Assembly (NCBI GenBank): GCA_040007395.1
Contig: JBDTVG010000095.1
Span: 1 to 37,810, forward strand
DNA from: DATGFK01 sp040007395
GTDB lineage: Bacteria > Chloroflexota > Anaerolineae > Aggregatilineales > UBA2796
Reading direction: 5' to 3'
DNA: 37,810 bases
Shown here: one piece after another, positions 8,963 through 16,246 of the stretch
How the letters are laid out: each line of letters opens with the position of its first letter
Numbering within the stretch: the first letter of the stretch is position 1
Notes under the pieces: generated by a model
What the model saw: the letters and a program-made list of their open reading frames with translations, nothing else
What the model was told of the DNA's origin: nothing
Database searches by the model: none
Program-made: the position numbers and the translations under genes

Positions 8963-9003
8963 GGGATAGTGGAATATTTACCTCTCCACTATCCCTAGCT
9001 TTT
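8963..9003 (+). terminator. Hairpin terminator of the ATPase gene
   Basis: GGGATAGTGG (8963-8972) pairs perfectly with CCACTATCCC (8986-8995) over a 13-base loop, followed by TAGCTTTT. It begins 18 bases after the ATPase stop. The right arm overlaps the last codons of the small convergent gene on the other strand, so both transcripts would carry the same hairpin. Confidence 0.6.
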
Positions 9004-9172
9004 CCGCGTCGTTATTGTCGGCATCGGTCTGACGCTTTTGGCGTAGGGCTTCAATCACCTCGTATGCCGGGAGTGTACGTCCGGCAAGAGCATCAAGCAT
9101 ACTTTGGCGCAGGTCTTCAAGAAGCAATTCTTTCGTAGGTTCCTCTGGTAGCTGCAAGGTAAGTTCGCTCAT
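8978..9172 (-). CDS. Small hypothetical protein (64 aa), antitoxin-like size
   Basis: Probable short gene with start ATG at 9172, preceded on its strand by AAAGGGG at the right distance; the longer reading from 9208 lacks such a site. The protein starts MSELTLQLPEE and is rich in Leu, Glu and charged residues. It is predicted mostly helical, with no membrane segment and no cysteine. Size and an N-terminal beta-strand-like LTLQLP opening recall small antitoxin or chaperone-like proteins, but no toxin partner is adjacent. It converges on the ATPase gene and is divergent from glutamine synthetase. I do not recognise a family. Confidence 0.6.
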   Translation of the reverse strand: MSELTLQLPEEPTKELLLEDLRQSMLDALAGRTLPAYEVIEALRQKRQTDADNNDAEKLGIVER

Positions 9173-9376
9173 AAAACCCCTTTCATGCTGATAGCAAGTG
9201 TTCATCATAGTCTACTCACTTGCGCCGATTTTGCTATTTGCACAAACGCCCACTCTCGCTCCTGTCGATTTGCCCAAAACGCTATCATTCTAGTTAATTT
9301 GCCAATGCTGTAATATTAAACTCAAGATAAAATTTTCACACGTTGCTTAAATTTTCAATCTACAAGGTGATCTCGC

Positions 9377-10792
9377 ATGACTTTACGTGATTTTCTCGAA
9401 ATTCCTTACGCCGAATTGGAAGCGTTGAATCTTGAAGCGAAGGAAAAGCGGTCTGCCCGTACCGCCGCCGACGTGATTCAGGAAGAACGCCTGCGTTATC
9501 TCACCGATGAGAAACGTATCAAAGCTGTCACTGTCTGCTTTTCGGATCTCGAAGGCCGCTTACACATGCTGGATTATGACAAGAAGTTCTTGCTCAAATC
9601 CGTCGATAACCTGACATTTGACGGGTCATCCATTCGCGGGTTTTCTCAGCAGTCGGAGTCTGACTTGCGCTTGGCGATTGACTGGTCAGCCTTCTATTGG
9701 CTGCCCACCGATGTCTTTGATGCAGGCAAGGTACTAGTTTTCGGTGAAGTGCTTGAAAAAGACGGTACACCCTACCCGGCTGATATGCGCTCCATGCTCA
9801 AGCAGTACACTACGCATCTCTTTGAAACTGAGGGCATCACTTACAACGCCGCCAACGAGATCGAAGGCTTTTTGTTTCAGGGGATCAATGCTGAACAAGG
9901 GTTTGTCGAGACTGGCGAGCTTGATTTCGTAACGACGGGTGGCTACTATTATTCGCTCCCCGGCGATCCACTGCGTAGCTTTATCGATAGAACCGCCGAA
10001 GTCCAGCGAGCGATGGGCTTTGCCAACGAAAAAGATCACCCAGAAGTTGCCCCTTCACAGTTCGAGATCAACTACTCGTACACCGAAGCGTGCATTGCCG
10101 CCGATCAGGTGATGTTGTACAAGCTTATTTGTCGGCAAGTGGCGCGTGGACTGGGCATGACTGCCAGTTTCCTGCCCAAGCCATTGATGGGTGTCAATGG
10201 TAATGGTATGCACACCAATCTGTCCATTTCGCGCAATAAGGTGAACGCCTTCTATGATGCGAATGGTCAAGATGGACTATCGAGCTACGGTTGGGATTTT
10301 GTCCACCGCATCCTGACCAACGCCAAAGACATCTGCCTAATCCTGAACCCCAGCGTAAATTCGTATCGTCGCCTTGACCCGCATTTTGAGGCTCCCAACC
10401 AGATCAAAGCATCAGCGATTGATCGTGGTTCGATGGTGCGTATTCCGTTGGGCAATGAGAAGTCGGCCCGCGTCGAAGTCCGTTCGATTGCGCCCGATGC
10501 TAACCCCTATATGATTATGTACACGCTGCTCAAGACGGGCTTGGAAGGGTCGATGGTTGAGGCCAACGACTCTGGGGAACTGCTGCCCGACAATATCTAC
10601 GACGCGATTTCCCTGTTCCAAAACAGTGCGTATGCAACCGAACTGCTCGGTGAATCGGTTCATGAGAAATATGCTGCGGTGAAGCTAATGTCTGCTGACC
10701 GCTGCCCCAAGGGGCTTGGTACACTGGACAAGACCGCCGAATACCAGTTCCACCATGAAGTGACAAACCAATTCCTGTGGAATCAGTTCTAG
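9377..10792 (+). CDS. Glutamine synthetase family protein (type I-like, divergent)
   Basis: Expected to ligate ammonia to glutamate with ATP, or to act on another amine. The 471 residues match the length of GSI. Landmarks include FDGSSIRGF (81-89), the metal-ligand strand NEIEGFLF with E161 and E163, EVAPSQFEI (223-231), NGNGMH (274-279) and the substrate/nucleotide segment ending in RGSMVRIP followed by RVEVRSIAPDANPY. Two points are unusual. The motif normally reading GMHxH is GMHTN here, so the second histidine (position 281) is asparagine. The stretch after SIRGF reads SQQSESDLRL rather than the common form. A Tyr lies in LLPDNIYD, the region where adenylylated enzymes carry their modified Tyr, but I would not claim regulation from this. 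The ribosome site is a weak AAGGTGAT just before ATG. Confidence 0.85.
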   Translation: MTLRDFLEIPYAELEALNLEAKEKRSARTAADVIQEERLRYLTDEKRIKAVTVCFSDLEGRLHMLDYDKKFLLKSVDNLTFDGSSIRGFSQQSESDLRLAIDWSAFYWLPTDVFDAGKVLVFGEVLEKDGTPYPADMRSMLKQYTTHLFETEGITYNAANEIEGFLFQGINAEQGFVETGELDFVTTGGYYYSLPGDPLRSFIDRTAEVQRAMGFANEKDHPEVAPSQFEINYSYTEACIAADQVMLYKLICRQVARGLGMTASFLPKPLMGVNGNGMHTNLSISRNKVNAFYDANGQDGLSSYGWDFVHRILTNAKDICLILNPSVNSYRRLDPHFEAPNQIKASAIDRGSMVRIPLGNEKSARVEVRSIAPDANPYMIMYTLLKTGLEGSMVEANDSGELLPDNIYDAISLFQNSAYATELLGESVHEKYAAVKLMSADRCPKGLGTLDKTAEYQFHHEVTNQFLWNQF

Positions 10793-10835
10793 GAACTCCC
10801 TCGCTTTTCGCTTGGGCTACAGCCTAAATTCCTTC

Positions 10836-10897
10836 TTTGCAGAGGGTTCTATTCTGCAAAATCAGTCAATCAGCGGGCGACCCATTGTGGTCGCCCG
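10836..10897 (+). terminator. Two consecutive hairpins after glutamine synthetase
   Basis: First hairpin: TTTGCAGA (10836-10843) with TCTGCAAA (10853-10860), 9-base loop. Second: CGGGCGACC (10874-10882) with GGTCGCCCG (10889-10897), 6-base loop, perfect and GC-rich. Neither has a strong T-run, so termination may be Rho-assisted or bidirectional: the convergent helical-repeat gene ends 73 bases further on. Confidence 0.55.
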
Positions 10898-10969
10898 TTG
10901 CATTGCATTGACCATATCCAGCTTGACTATGGTTGCCCTAAGATGAGTAATGACTATCAGTGATGCCTA

Positions 10970-11830
10970 TCAATTGCTGGTCAGTTCTTTGTAAACGCGC
11001 TTGTCGATTAGCGTCGTTTCTAAGGCAATATCTGGGTTGCGGCGCACAAACGTTTGCAGCGCCTTCATCGCACGGTGGCTGGCCGGATAGGTCTCAATCA
11101 GGCTTTTGAGCCATTCGACAACACTGGATTCGTATTGAATGACAGGTTGCAGATATTCTACCCCTGCCGTGAGAAAGTATTCCGAAGGCTCATCGTCTTC
11201 GCCCACTAGCGAAATCATGCGATCCAACACCGAGCGCCAATCGCGGACATCATAGAGCGTTGTCAGCAAACGCAGGGCATGATACGACACCACCTGATCC
11301 ACGTCGTTGATCAGGCGGCGGGCGACATCACCAATTTCGCGGGGCAGGCCGCGCCGCGAACTGCGCCCGACATCGCTCAACAGTGCCGACTTCACCGCTG
11401 GAATCTCAGTGGGCAGCATCAACACTTGATTGACCAGCGATGACGCTTCATCGTAGTAGCCATCCAACATCGCAAACAAGATCTGGATTTGGTCAGCGGC
11501 ATAGGTTCGTACTGTATCGTCGGGATGGCGCAGCAGTTTGAGCATCATCTTGTGGTTGCGCCGTTGGGCTGCCACTTCCAGAATATCTAATGGGTACTCT
11601 GCTTTGGAGCGTACCAGCAGTTTGCACCACGCTTCCGCCGCCAACCCTTCAACCTGTTCAGGCGGCACGACATCGGTGATCTTCGCTTCCTTTGCCCGCC
11701 TGAGCATTTCGCGCACGAAGATTTCGCCGCTATTACGAGCCTGATTGGACTGCCGGGTTGCTTTGGAAATATTGTCCAGTTTATCGAGAATTTCAGGTGG
11801 AATCATAAGACTCTGTTCATAGAAAGCCAT
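10970..11830 (-). CDS. Hypothetical helical-repeat (HEAT-like) protein
   Basis: 286 residues when begun at the ATG at 11830 (a TTG two codons upstream is possible). The protein is almost entirely amphipathic helix with repeating units of about 35-40 residues. Examples are HKMMLKLLRHPDDTVRTYAADQI, then VARRLINDVDQVVSYHALRLL, and later SHRAMKALQTFVRRNPDIAL; the pattern of paired helices with hydrophobic positions and a D/P turn is that of HEAT or armadillo-like scaffolds. No signal peptide, membrane segment or catalytic motif is visible. The N-terminal portion (IPPEILDKLDNISKATRQSNQ) looks like a short coiled region. It converges on glutamine synthetase and is divergent from the large sensor-regulator gene. 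Function unknown; protein-protein scaffolding is inferred from the fold type only. Confidence 0.75.
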   Translation of the reverse strand: MAFYEQSLMIPPEILDKLDNISKATRQSNQARNSGEIFVREMLRRAKEAKITDVVPPEQVEGLAAEAWCKLLVRSKAEYPLDILEVAAQRRNHKMMLKLLRHPDDTVRTYAADQIQILFAMLDGYYDEASSLVNQVLMLPTEIPAVKSALLSDVGRSSRRGLPREIGDVARRLINDVDQVVSYHALRLLTTLYDVRDWRSVLDRMISLVGEDDEPSEYFLTAGVEYLQPVIQYESSVVEWLKSLIETYPASHRAMKALQTFVRRNPDIALETTLIDKRVYKELTSN

Positions 11831-12067
11831 TATCAATAGCCAATAATAATCCAGCAGGGGGACCCGCGCAAAATGTCAAAGGTGATCATGTAGAGAAAAG
11901 TGAGGCTGGCAATGCTCATCAAACCCAGTCTAACGTAATTCCTACCTTAATGTTAAATGATTATGATACTCAGTAGACAATGGGGTACAGATCCCAAAAA
12001 CTAAATATCGTTTTACTACCCATGACTTTCTAACTCGTGTCCCAATAGACCTACAAGTAGACGAAAG

Positions 12068-14113
12068 TTGTCAAAGTTGCCTAACATGGAAGCACAAAAA
12101 AGTAGTTCAAAACTGCCGGATAGACACACGCCAACCAGCAGTGCCAAACTGCTGAATGTGGACTCTCACGAAGGCAAGGCGACAGCCACCACTATCGAAA
12201 CCGGCGACGGCACGCTCAGGCACACCAATGCTGACACGCCTAAAAATGCGGCTGAGATTTCCAGTGTAGACAGAGCGGCTCGTTATCTCGATCTTGCCGT
12301 GTCGAATATGGGGACAGGGCTATTTTTTGTCGGCGAGAATGATGCGGTTGTCTATTGCAACCCCAAACTACTCGAACTGCTCGGTATAAAAGAGTCACAG
12401 GTCCTTGATTCAGGTTATATCAGCCTGTTCAGGCGATTGGCTGCTCTAAGCCAAGATCCAGAAAACACACAGCGCGAGCTAGAAACAGCCCTCAGAACAC
12501 TGGGGCGTAAGTCCCCTATGCAAGTCACACTCGATCTCCATTCGATGATGGGTCGGCTTCAGGTTCAGTTTTTCCCGCTGCCGCCCGGAGAAATTGGCTG
12601 GGGCAGCATTGTCCGCGATGTCACGGCGGAGTGGCGAGAGATCACGTCGCGCACTGAACATCTATCGCTGCTGACGCGGGAACTACGCCTGCCACTTGCC
12701 AAGATCAAAGGCTTCATGACGACCATGTTAGATGGTCATCCCTATTGGGAAGAAGCCGAACGCCAAACTTTCCTTGAGAACATTTACAAGGGTGTCGATC
12801 AGTTGAGTCGGCTCCTTGAAACGGCTCAAGGGGCGCTCAAACTTCAGCTAGGAGCCTCGAATCTGAATCGCCGCCCAACAGACATCAAGACGCTAATCAA
12901 GCAAGTGACGCGCAGTATGGCGCTGCGGATCAGCGGTTATCAGATTGCACTGGATATTCCCAACAATCTGCCCGAAGTCGAGATCGACCCGCGCCGGATT
13001 GAGCAGCTTTTACACCATCTATTAGACAACGCAACCCAACATGCCCCCACCGATAGCAAGATTGAGATTGTGGTTCGGATGGCAAAAGACGATCTGACTA
13101 TCAATGTCATCGATCAAGGTCCCGCAATTCCTGATGAGCATCTGGCGCATCTCTTTGAGCCAGCCTATATCGTGGGCGTAAGCGACTCAGAACGTGTCAC
13201 CGATGCCGTCCTCGGTCTGTATATTGCCCATGAACTTGTCGTGGCACATGGTGGACATATCTGGGCGGAAAATTCGCCCGGACATCGCGTAACGCTTAGT
13301 GTTTCTTTGCCGATCAAGACCCGCGTTGTAGAACATCTTGAACCCACGCGGCTACCCACAGTCGCCAAAGCCAAGGATCGCGCCAAGACAAAAGCCCATC
13401 AGCGTGTGCTAAAAGTGCTAGTTGCCGAAGATGATCCGCAGATGGCACGCCTCCTAAAGATCATGCTGGAAAGCAGCGATTATCAGGTGATCATTGCCGA
13501 ACAGGGCGAACAGGCGCTTGAACTAGCTGTAACCAAGAAGCCAGACATTATCCTGCTGGACAATTATTTGCCCGATATGGACGGTCTGGATGTGTGTATG
13601 CAATTGCGCGAATTCTCGACGGTACCGATCATCATGGTTTCGGTGAACCAACGCAGCGCCGATGTAGCCCGTGCGCTCGAACATGGGGCTGACGACTACG
13701 TGTTCAAACCATTTAGCCAGAAGGAACTACTCGCCCGCATTGCTGCCAATCTGCGGCGGGCTTCCTATCCCGAAGAACCCCAGACCAGCCCGTTCTTTCA
13801 TACAGGCGACCTGACCATCGACTTTGATCAGCGGCGGGTCGTGGTTCGCGGCGAAACGGCCAAGCTGACTCCTACCGAGTACAAAGTGTTGTATCATCTG
13901 GCAGCAAACGCGGGTCGTATGCTCTCCCATGAGCAAATCCTGTCAAAGGTGTGGGGGCCAGAATGCCAGACCGATACCCAATATCTGTGGGTGAACATCA
14001 GTCGGCTGCGCCGGAAGTTGGAACTCGATCCCGCAAATCCCGAATATATCCTGACCGAACCCGGTGTGGGTTACTATGTCCCCGGTGTCGCCAACCAAAC
14101 TGCCGCTGACTAA
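12068..14113 (+). CDS. PAS / kinase-like / receiver / winged-helix fusion regulator
   Basis: A 681-residue signalling protein that joins sensor and transcription factor in one chain. In order: Ser/Thr-rich tail (1-65), PAS (about 70-190), DHp-like helix pair (195-260), HATPase domain (270-415), receiver (448-565), PhoB-type winged helix (about 580-678). In the DHp the usual SHELRTPL reads TRELRLPL, so arginine 204 stands where the phosphorylated histidine should be. The ATPase part keeps the N-box LLDNATQHAP and an LFEP F-box, but its G1 box is DQGPAIP rather than DxGxG. The receiver is complete: D455/D456, D498 in LLDNYLPDMDG, K in FKPF. The output domain shows LTPTEYKVL and ISRLRRKL. There are no membrane helices, so it is cytoplasmic. 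The TTG at 12068 and the ATG at 12086 are both possible starts; neither has a good ribosome site. Confidence 0.85.
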   Translation: MSKLPNMEAQKSSSKLPDRHTPTSSAKLLNVDSHEGKATATTIETGDGTLRHTNADTPKNAAEISSVDRAARYLDLAVSNMGTGLFFVGENDAVVYCNPKLLELLGIKESQVLDSGYISLFRRLAALSQDPENTQRELETALRTLGRKSPMQVTLDLHSMMGRLQVQFFPLPPGEIGWGSIVRDVTAEWREITSRTEHLSLLTRELRLPLAKIKGFMTTMLDGHPYWEEAERQTFLENIYKGVDQLSRLLETAQGALKLQLGASNLNRRPTDIKTLIKQVTRSMALRISGYQIALDIPNNLPEVEIDPRRIEQLLHHLLDNATQHAPTDSKIEIVVRMAKDDLTINVIDQGPAIPDEHLAHLFEPAYIVGVSDSERVTDAVLGLYIAHELVVAHGGHIWAENSPGHRVTLSVSLPIKTRVVEHLEPTRLPTVAKAKDRAKTKAHQRVLKVLVAEDDPQMARLLKIMLESSDYQVIIAEQGEQALELAVTKKPDIILLDNYLPDMDGLDVCMQLREFSTVPIIMVSVNQRSADVARALEHGADDYVFKPFSQKELLARIAANLRRASYPEEPQTSPFFHTGDLTIDFDQRRVVVRGETAKLTPTEYKVLYHLAANAGRMLSHEQILSKVWGPECQTDTQYLWVNISRLRRKLELDPANPEYILTEPGVGYYVPGVANQTAAD

Positions 14114-14147
14114 TTTTCCAGAGCCGCACCAGCCATAACTAGATCAA

Positions 14148-14178
14148 AAGAGCCAGCCTCACATTGAGGCTGGCTCTT
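14148..14178. terminator. Strong hairpin terminator, probably bidirectional
   Basis: A perfect 14-bp stem (14148-14161 with 14165-14178, AAGAGCCAGCCTCA and its complement) closes on a 3-base loop. It lies between the convergent ends of the sensor-regulator gene (stop at 14113) and the small reverse-strand gene (stop at 14204). Short A-rich sequence on the left and CGCTTCT on the right give only weak T-runs on either strand. Confidence 0.75.
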
Positions 14179-14203
14179 CGCTTCTACGGTTTCGATTGTG
14201 CAG

Positions 14204-14473
14204 TTAGCGATCAGTAGATAACCGTGCAATCGCCCGTCGCGTGGTCATGGATTCGACGAGATGCACCGCTGTTTTTAGTTGTGAAATACAATATAGCGTA
14301 TCTTCGCTGCTATGCTGAAATAACACCGTATTGTTATCTAGGGCAGTAACCAACACCCACTGGTTTTTCACGAGCGCCGAGAGTGCAGTTTCCAAACTAG
14401 GAAATTGGATTGCCGTCGTACCAGTGGCTTCAACAACCGAAATTTTGCTGCCCGCAAGCGTCGCTAAACTCAT
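14204..14473 (-). CDS. Small hypothetical protein (89 aa)
   Basis: Reading from the ATG at 14473, which is preceded on its strand by GAGGTGA at good spacing; a longer frame to 14503 lacks this. The protein begins MSLATLAGSKISVVE and continues with short alternating strands and helices, with one Cys in LYCISQL. It has no signal peptide or membrane helix and no motif I recognise. The repeated use of TLFQHSSEDTLY-like polar beta segments suggests a small alpha/beta domain. It has its own convergent terminator, so it is probably a single-gene unit. Role unknown. Confidence 0.6.
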   Translation of the reverse strand: MSLATLAGSKISVVEATGTTAIQFPSLETALSALVKNQWVLVTALDNNTVLFQHSSEDTLYCISQLKTAVHLVESMTTRRAIARLSTDR

Positions 14474-14664
14474 CACAGTCACCTCTATACAGGTCGGGAT
14501 CAAATGCGTAGATGGCTATGATAGAGCAAGCGGGTTGCCGCTGTAAATAAGACAAAAAGCCAATTGTGTTTGTACATCAACCTAGAGTACAATAGATAAC
14601 ATCACCAACCCGCCCTAAATTCCCCGACCTCTATATATTCAGCGACTAGCTGATGCAGTCCAAA

Positions 14665-15315
14665 CTACCAACCACGCCGTGCGTAGCGTTCCTCGTCCCA
14701 GATCCGCGCCGACATCGAATAGCCAGCCTGTTCCCAGAAACCAGCCTGATCTTGCGACCTAAACTCCATGCCGCGCAGCCATTTGCCACCCTTCCACAGG
14801 TAGCGATCCGAATCTTGGCGGTTGCCGGGAAGCGCCCCAACAACGCCCCGCATCGGGTAGCCGTGTTCGCCTTCAAGCGGTTGCCCGTTGAAATGGGTTG
14901 CCATCAAAAAATTATCGGCTAAGAGCACGGAAACGGGCGTATTGACGGTGAAGCCAAATTCGCAGTGCTGAACGCAGAAATTTGCGTCAGGTTTCAACTT
15001 GATAAAGCCACCATCGATCAAATCTTTGATATGCACGCCTTCCCACTCGGTATCGAATTTACTCCAACGAGTCACGCAGTGAATATCCATCGTCACTTTG
15101 CGGCGGGGCAGTGCGTTGAATTCATCCCAATTCCACGTTTTTTCTTCTTCAACAAGGCCAAAAACGCGGAATGTCCAAGTTTTGAGGTCATAGGTGGGAA
15201 TGCTGCCATAGTGCAGCACCGGGAACTTTTGTGTCAGAGATTGACCGGGAGGCAGACGGCCTTCCTTCTTGATTTCCTCTTCCTGACGCTTGCGACCCAA
15301 AAAATCGTTGAGCAT
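14665..15315 (-). CDS. Sulfite-oxidase-type molybdopterin oxidoreductase
   Basis: Molybdenum-cofactor enzyme of the sulfite oxidase / MsrP (YedY) catalytic-domain family, which transfers oxygen to or from sulfur compounds or other substrates. The 216 residues include the molybdenum-ligand cysteine, C80 in MDIHCVTRWS, then WEGVHIKDLI, HCEFGFTVN, LADNFLMATHFNGQPLEGEHGYPMR and the WKGGKWLRGMEF segment typical of the family. There is no dimerisation domain and no Tat or Sec signal, so the protein as read is cytoplasmic. I chose the ATG at 15315 because AGAAGG precedes it; the upstream TTG at 15354 adds a short polar tail that is not a signal either. It is transcribed away from tatA, 450 bases off. 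The substrate cannot be told from sequence. Confidence 0.85.
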   Translation of the reverse strand: MLNDFLGRKRQEEEIKKEGRLPPGQSLTQKFPVLHYGSIPTYDLKTWTFRVFGLVEEEKTWNWDEFNALPRRKVTMDIHCVTRWSKFDTEWEGVHIKDLIDGGFIKLKPDANFCVQHCEFGFTVNTPVSVLLADNFLMATHFNGQPLEGEHGYPMRGVVGALPGNRQDSDRYLWKGGKWLRGMEFRSQDQAGFWEQAGYSMSARIWDEERYARRGW

Positions 15316-15488
15316 GGGGTAAACCTTCTCTCTATGACTAGTTTGCACTGACAATTGTCGGCGATTGAATTTATAGTCTCGCGGCGAGGTGGAATGTTAC
15401 ACATTCCCCGATGAGATAACGTTCCCATGATTATAAATGGCAGGTCGCCGTCTCACCAAAACTCACTCGCACAAGGGTTGCCTTCGCT

Positions 15489-15532
15489 TATAGGGGCGGC
15501 AGGGCGGGACGGCACATAGGCCGTCCCCTATA
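15489..15532. repeat. REP-like palindromic element
   Basis: Outer arms TATAGGGG (15489-15496) and CCCCTATA (15525-15532) enclose inner arms GGGACGGC (15506-15513) and GCCGTCCC (15520-15527). The TAGGGGCGG core resembles the TGTAGGGGCCG in the element at 31449-31514, so the two probably belong to one repeat family of this genome. Confidence 0.55.
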
Positions 15533-15542
15533 GGGTATTTCG

Positions 15543-15592
15543 CAGGGGAGACTCTGTGTGGTCTCCCAGAATCTTTGCATATACCTCCCCTG
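15543..15592. repeat. Competing hairpins
   Basis: GGGAGAC (15546-15552) can pair with GTCTCCC (15561-15567), or the overlapping CAGGGGAG (15543-15550) can pair with CTCCCCTG (15585-15592). Both are perfect; only one can form at a time. They lie upstream of the tatA promoter candidate. Confidence 0.4.
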
Positions 15593-15702
15593 AAAAGGTG
15601 TAGCAACGCGAAAAAATGTGTTATAAATAATCCTCGAAAGTGGACGCAACACTTTGATTGCACTTTTATTGCAATCCGATAACGTTAATTAGTACGTAAA
15701 AG

Positions 15703-15711
15703 TGTTACAAT
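15703..15711 (+). promoter_or_regulatory. Extended -10 promoter candidate for tatA
   Basis: TGTTACAAT (TG at 15703-15704, TACAAT at 15706-15711) fits an extended -10 element, with no good -35 hexamer 16-18 bases upstream. It lies 58 bases before the tatA ATG in an AT-rich stretch. Confidence 0.35.
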
Positions 15712-15768
15712 GAGATCACATCAGAAGACAACCTGTTCGAGAAACTAGAGAGTTTAAGAGGAGTCAAA

Positions 15769-15969
15769 ATGCCCAACTTAGGTGGTGGCGAGCTAATTAT
15801 CATCCTGATTATCGTAATTGTGCTGTTCGGGGCGGGTCGTATCTCGCGTCTGGGCGGCGAACTTGGCACAGCAATTCGCGAATTCCGCAAAGGGATCGCT
15901 GCTGAAGACGCGGACAAGGGTCAGATCAGCAAAGACTTACCCGCTGATCAAAGCGTCAAGCCAAGCTAG
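15769..15969 (+). CDS. tatA: Twin-arginine translocase subunit TatA/E
   Basis: Pore-forming subunit of the Tat pathway, which moves folded proteins (often cofactor-bearing) across the cytoplasmic membrane. 66 residues: a membrane helix at about 8-22, the hinge and amphipathic helix FGAGRISRLGGELGTAIREFRKG (19-41) and a short charged tail. The FG pair and the LGxxLGxxIREFRKG pattern are diagnostic of TatA. An AGAGGAG ribosome site precedes the ATG. No tatB or tatC is adjacent; tatC must be elsewhere. The gene stands alone between a molybdopterin enzyme and an ABC transporter operon. Confidence 0.92.
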   Translation: MPNLGGGELIIILIIVIVLFGAGRISRLGGELGTAIREFRKGIAAEDADKGQISKDLPADQSVKPS

Positions 15970-16246
15970 ACATTTTATCCCGCAAAACTGTATTGCCTCA
16001 AGTAATTTTCGGGCGCGTCGCCACGTCTAGCTAAAAGTGAGATGTGCCCGAAAATTTCGTATACTTCGTAATCAAGCGATTTTCAAAAGCTACCCCCCTT
16101 CTATTTTGTTTGTCACTCACTACAATTTCCGCTGCTCAAACTTACCATGCTACCCCTGAAAACATACACAAAATGTGTGTGTGTTGTAAGGTTTGCTTGA
16201 CAAGCAGCATAGGGCGGCTAGGATAGGAGTGAGGAGCAAGCAATCA

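Larger units (their letters stand above)
15316..15768. other. Intergenic region rich in inverted repeats, divergent promoters
   Basis: 453 bases between the divergent molybdopterin enzyme and tatA, with no gene. It contains GGAATGT/ACATTCC (15391-15397/15401-15407, a possible operator near the molybdopterin gene), the REP-like element at 15489-15532, a pair of mutually exclusive hairpins at 15543-15592, and a promoter candidate for tatA at 15703-15711. Confidence 0.55.

Noticed and set aside
16044..16226. 60-residue forward frame before the ABC ATPase
   Set aside because: It overlaps the ribosome site region of the ATPase gene, has no ribosome site itself and no recognisable content.
16193..16246. 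Longer ATPase start at TTG 16193
   Set aside because: The GAGGAG site and the conserved MIEVEQLTKRYG opening both support the ATG at 16247.
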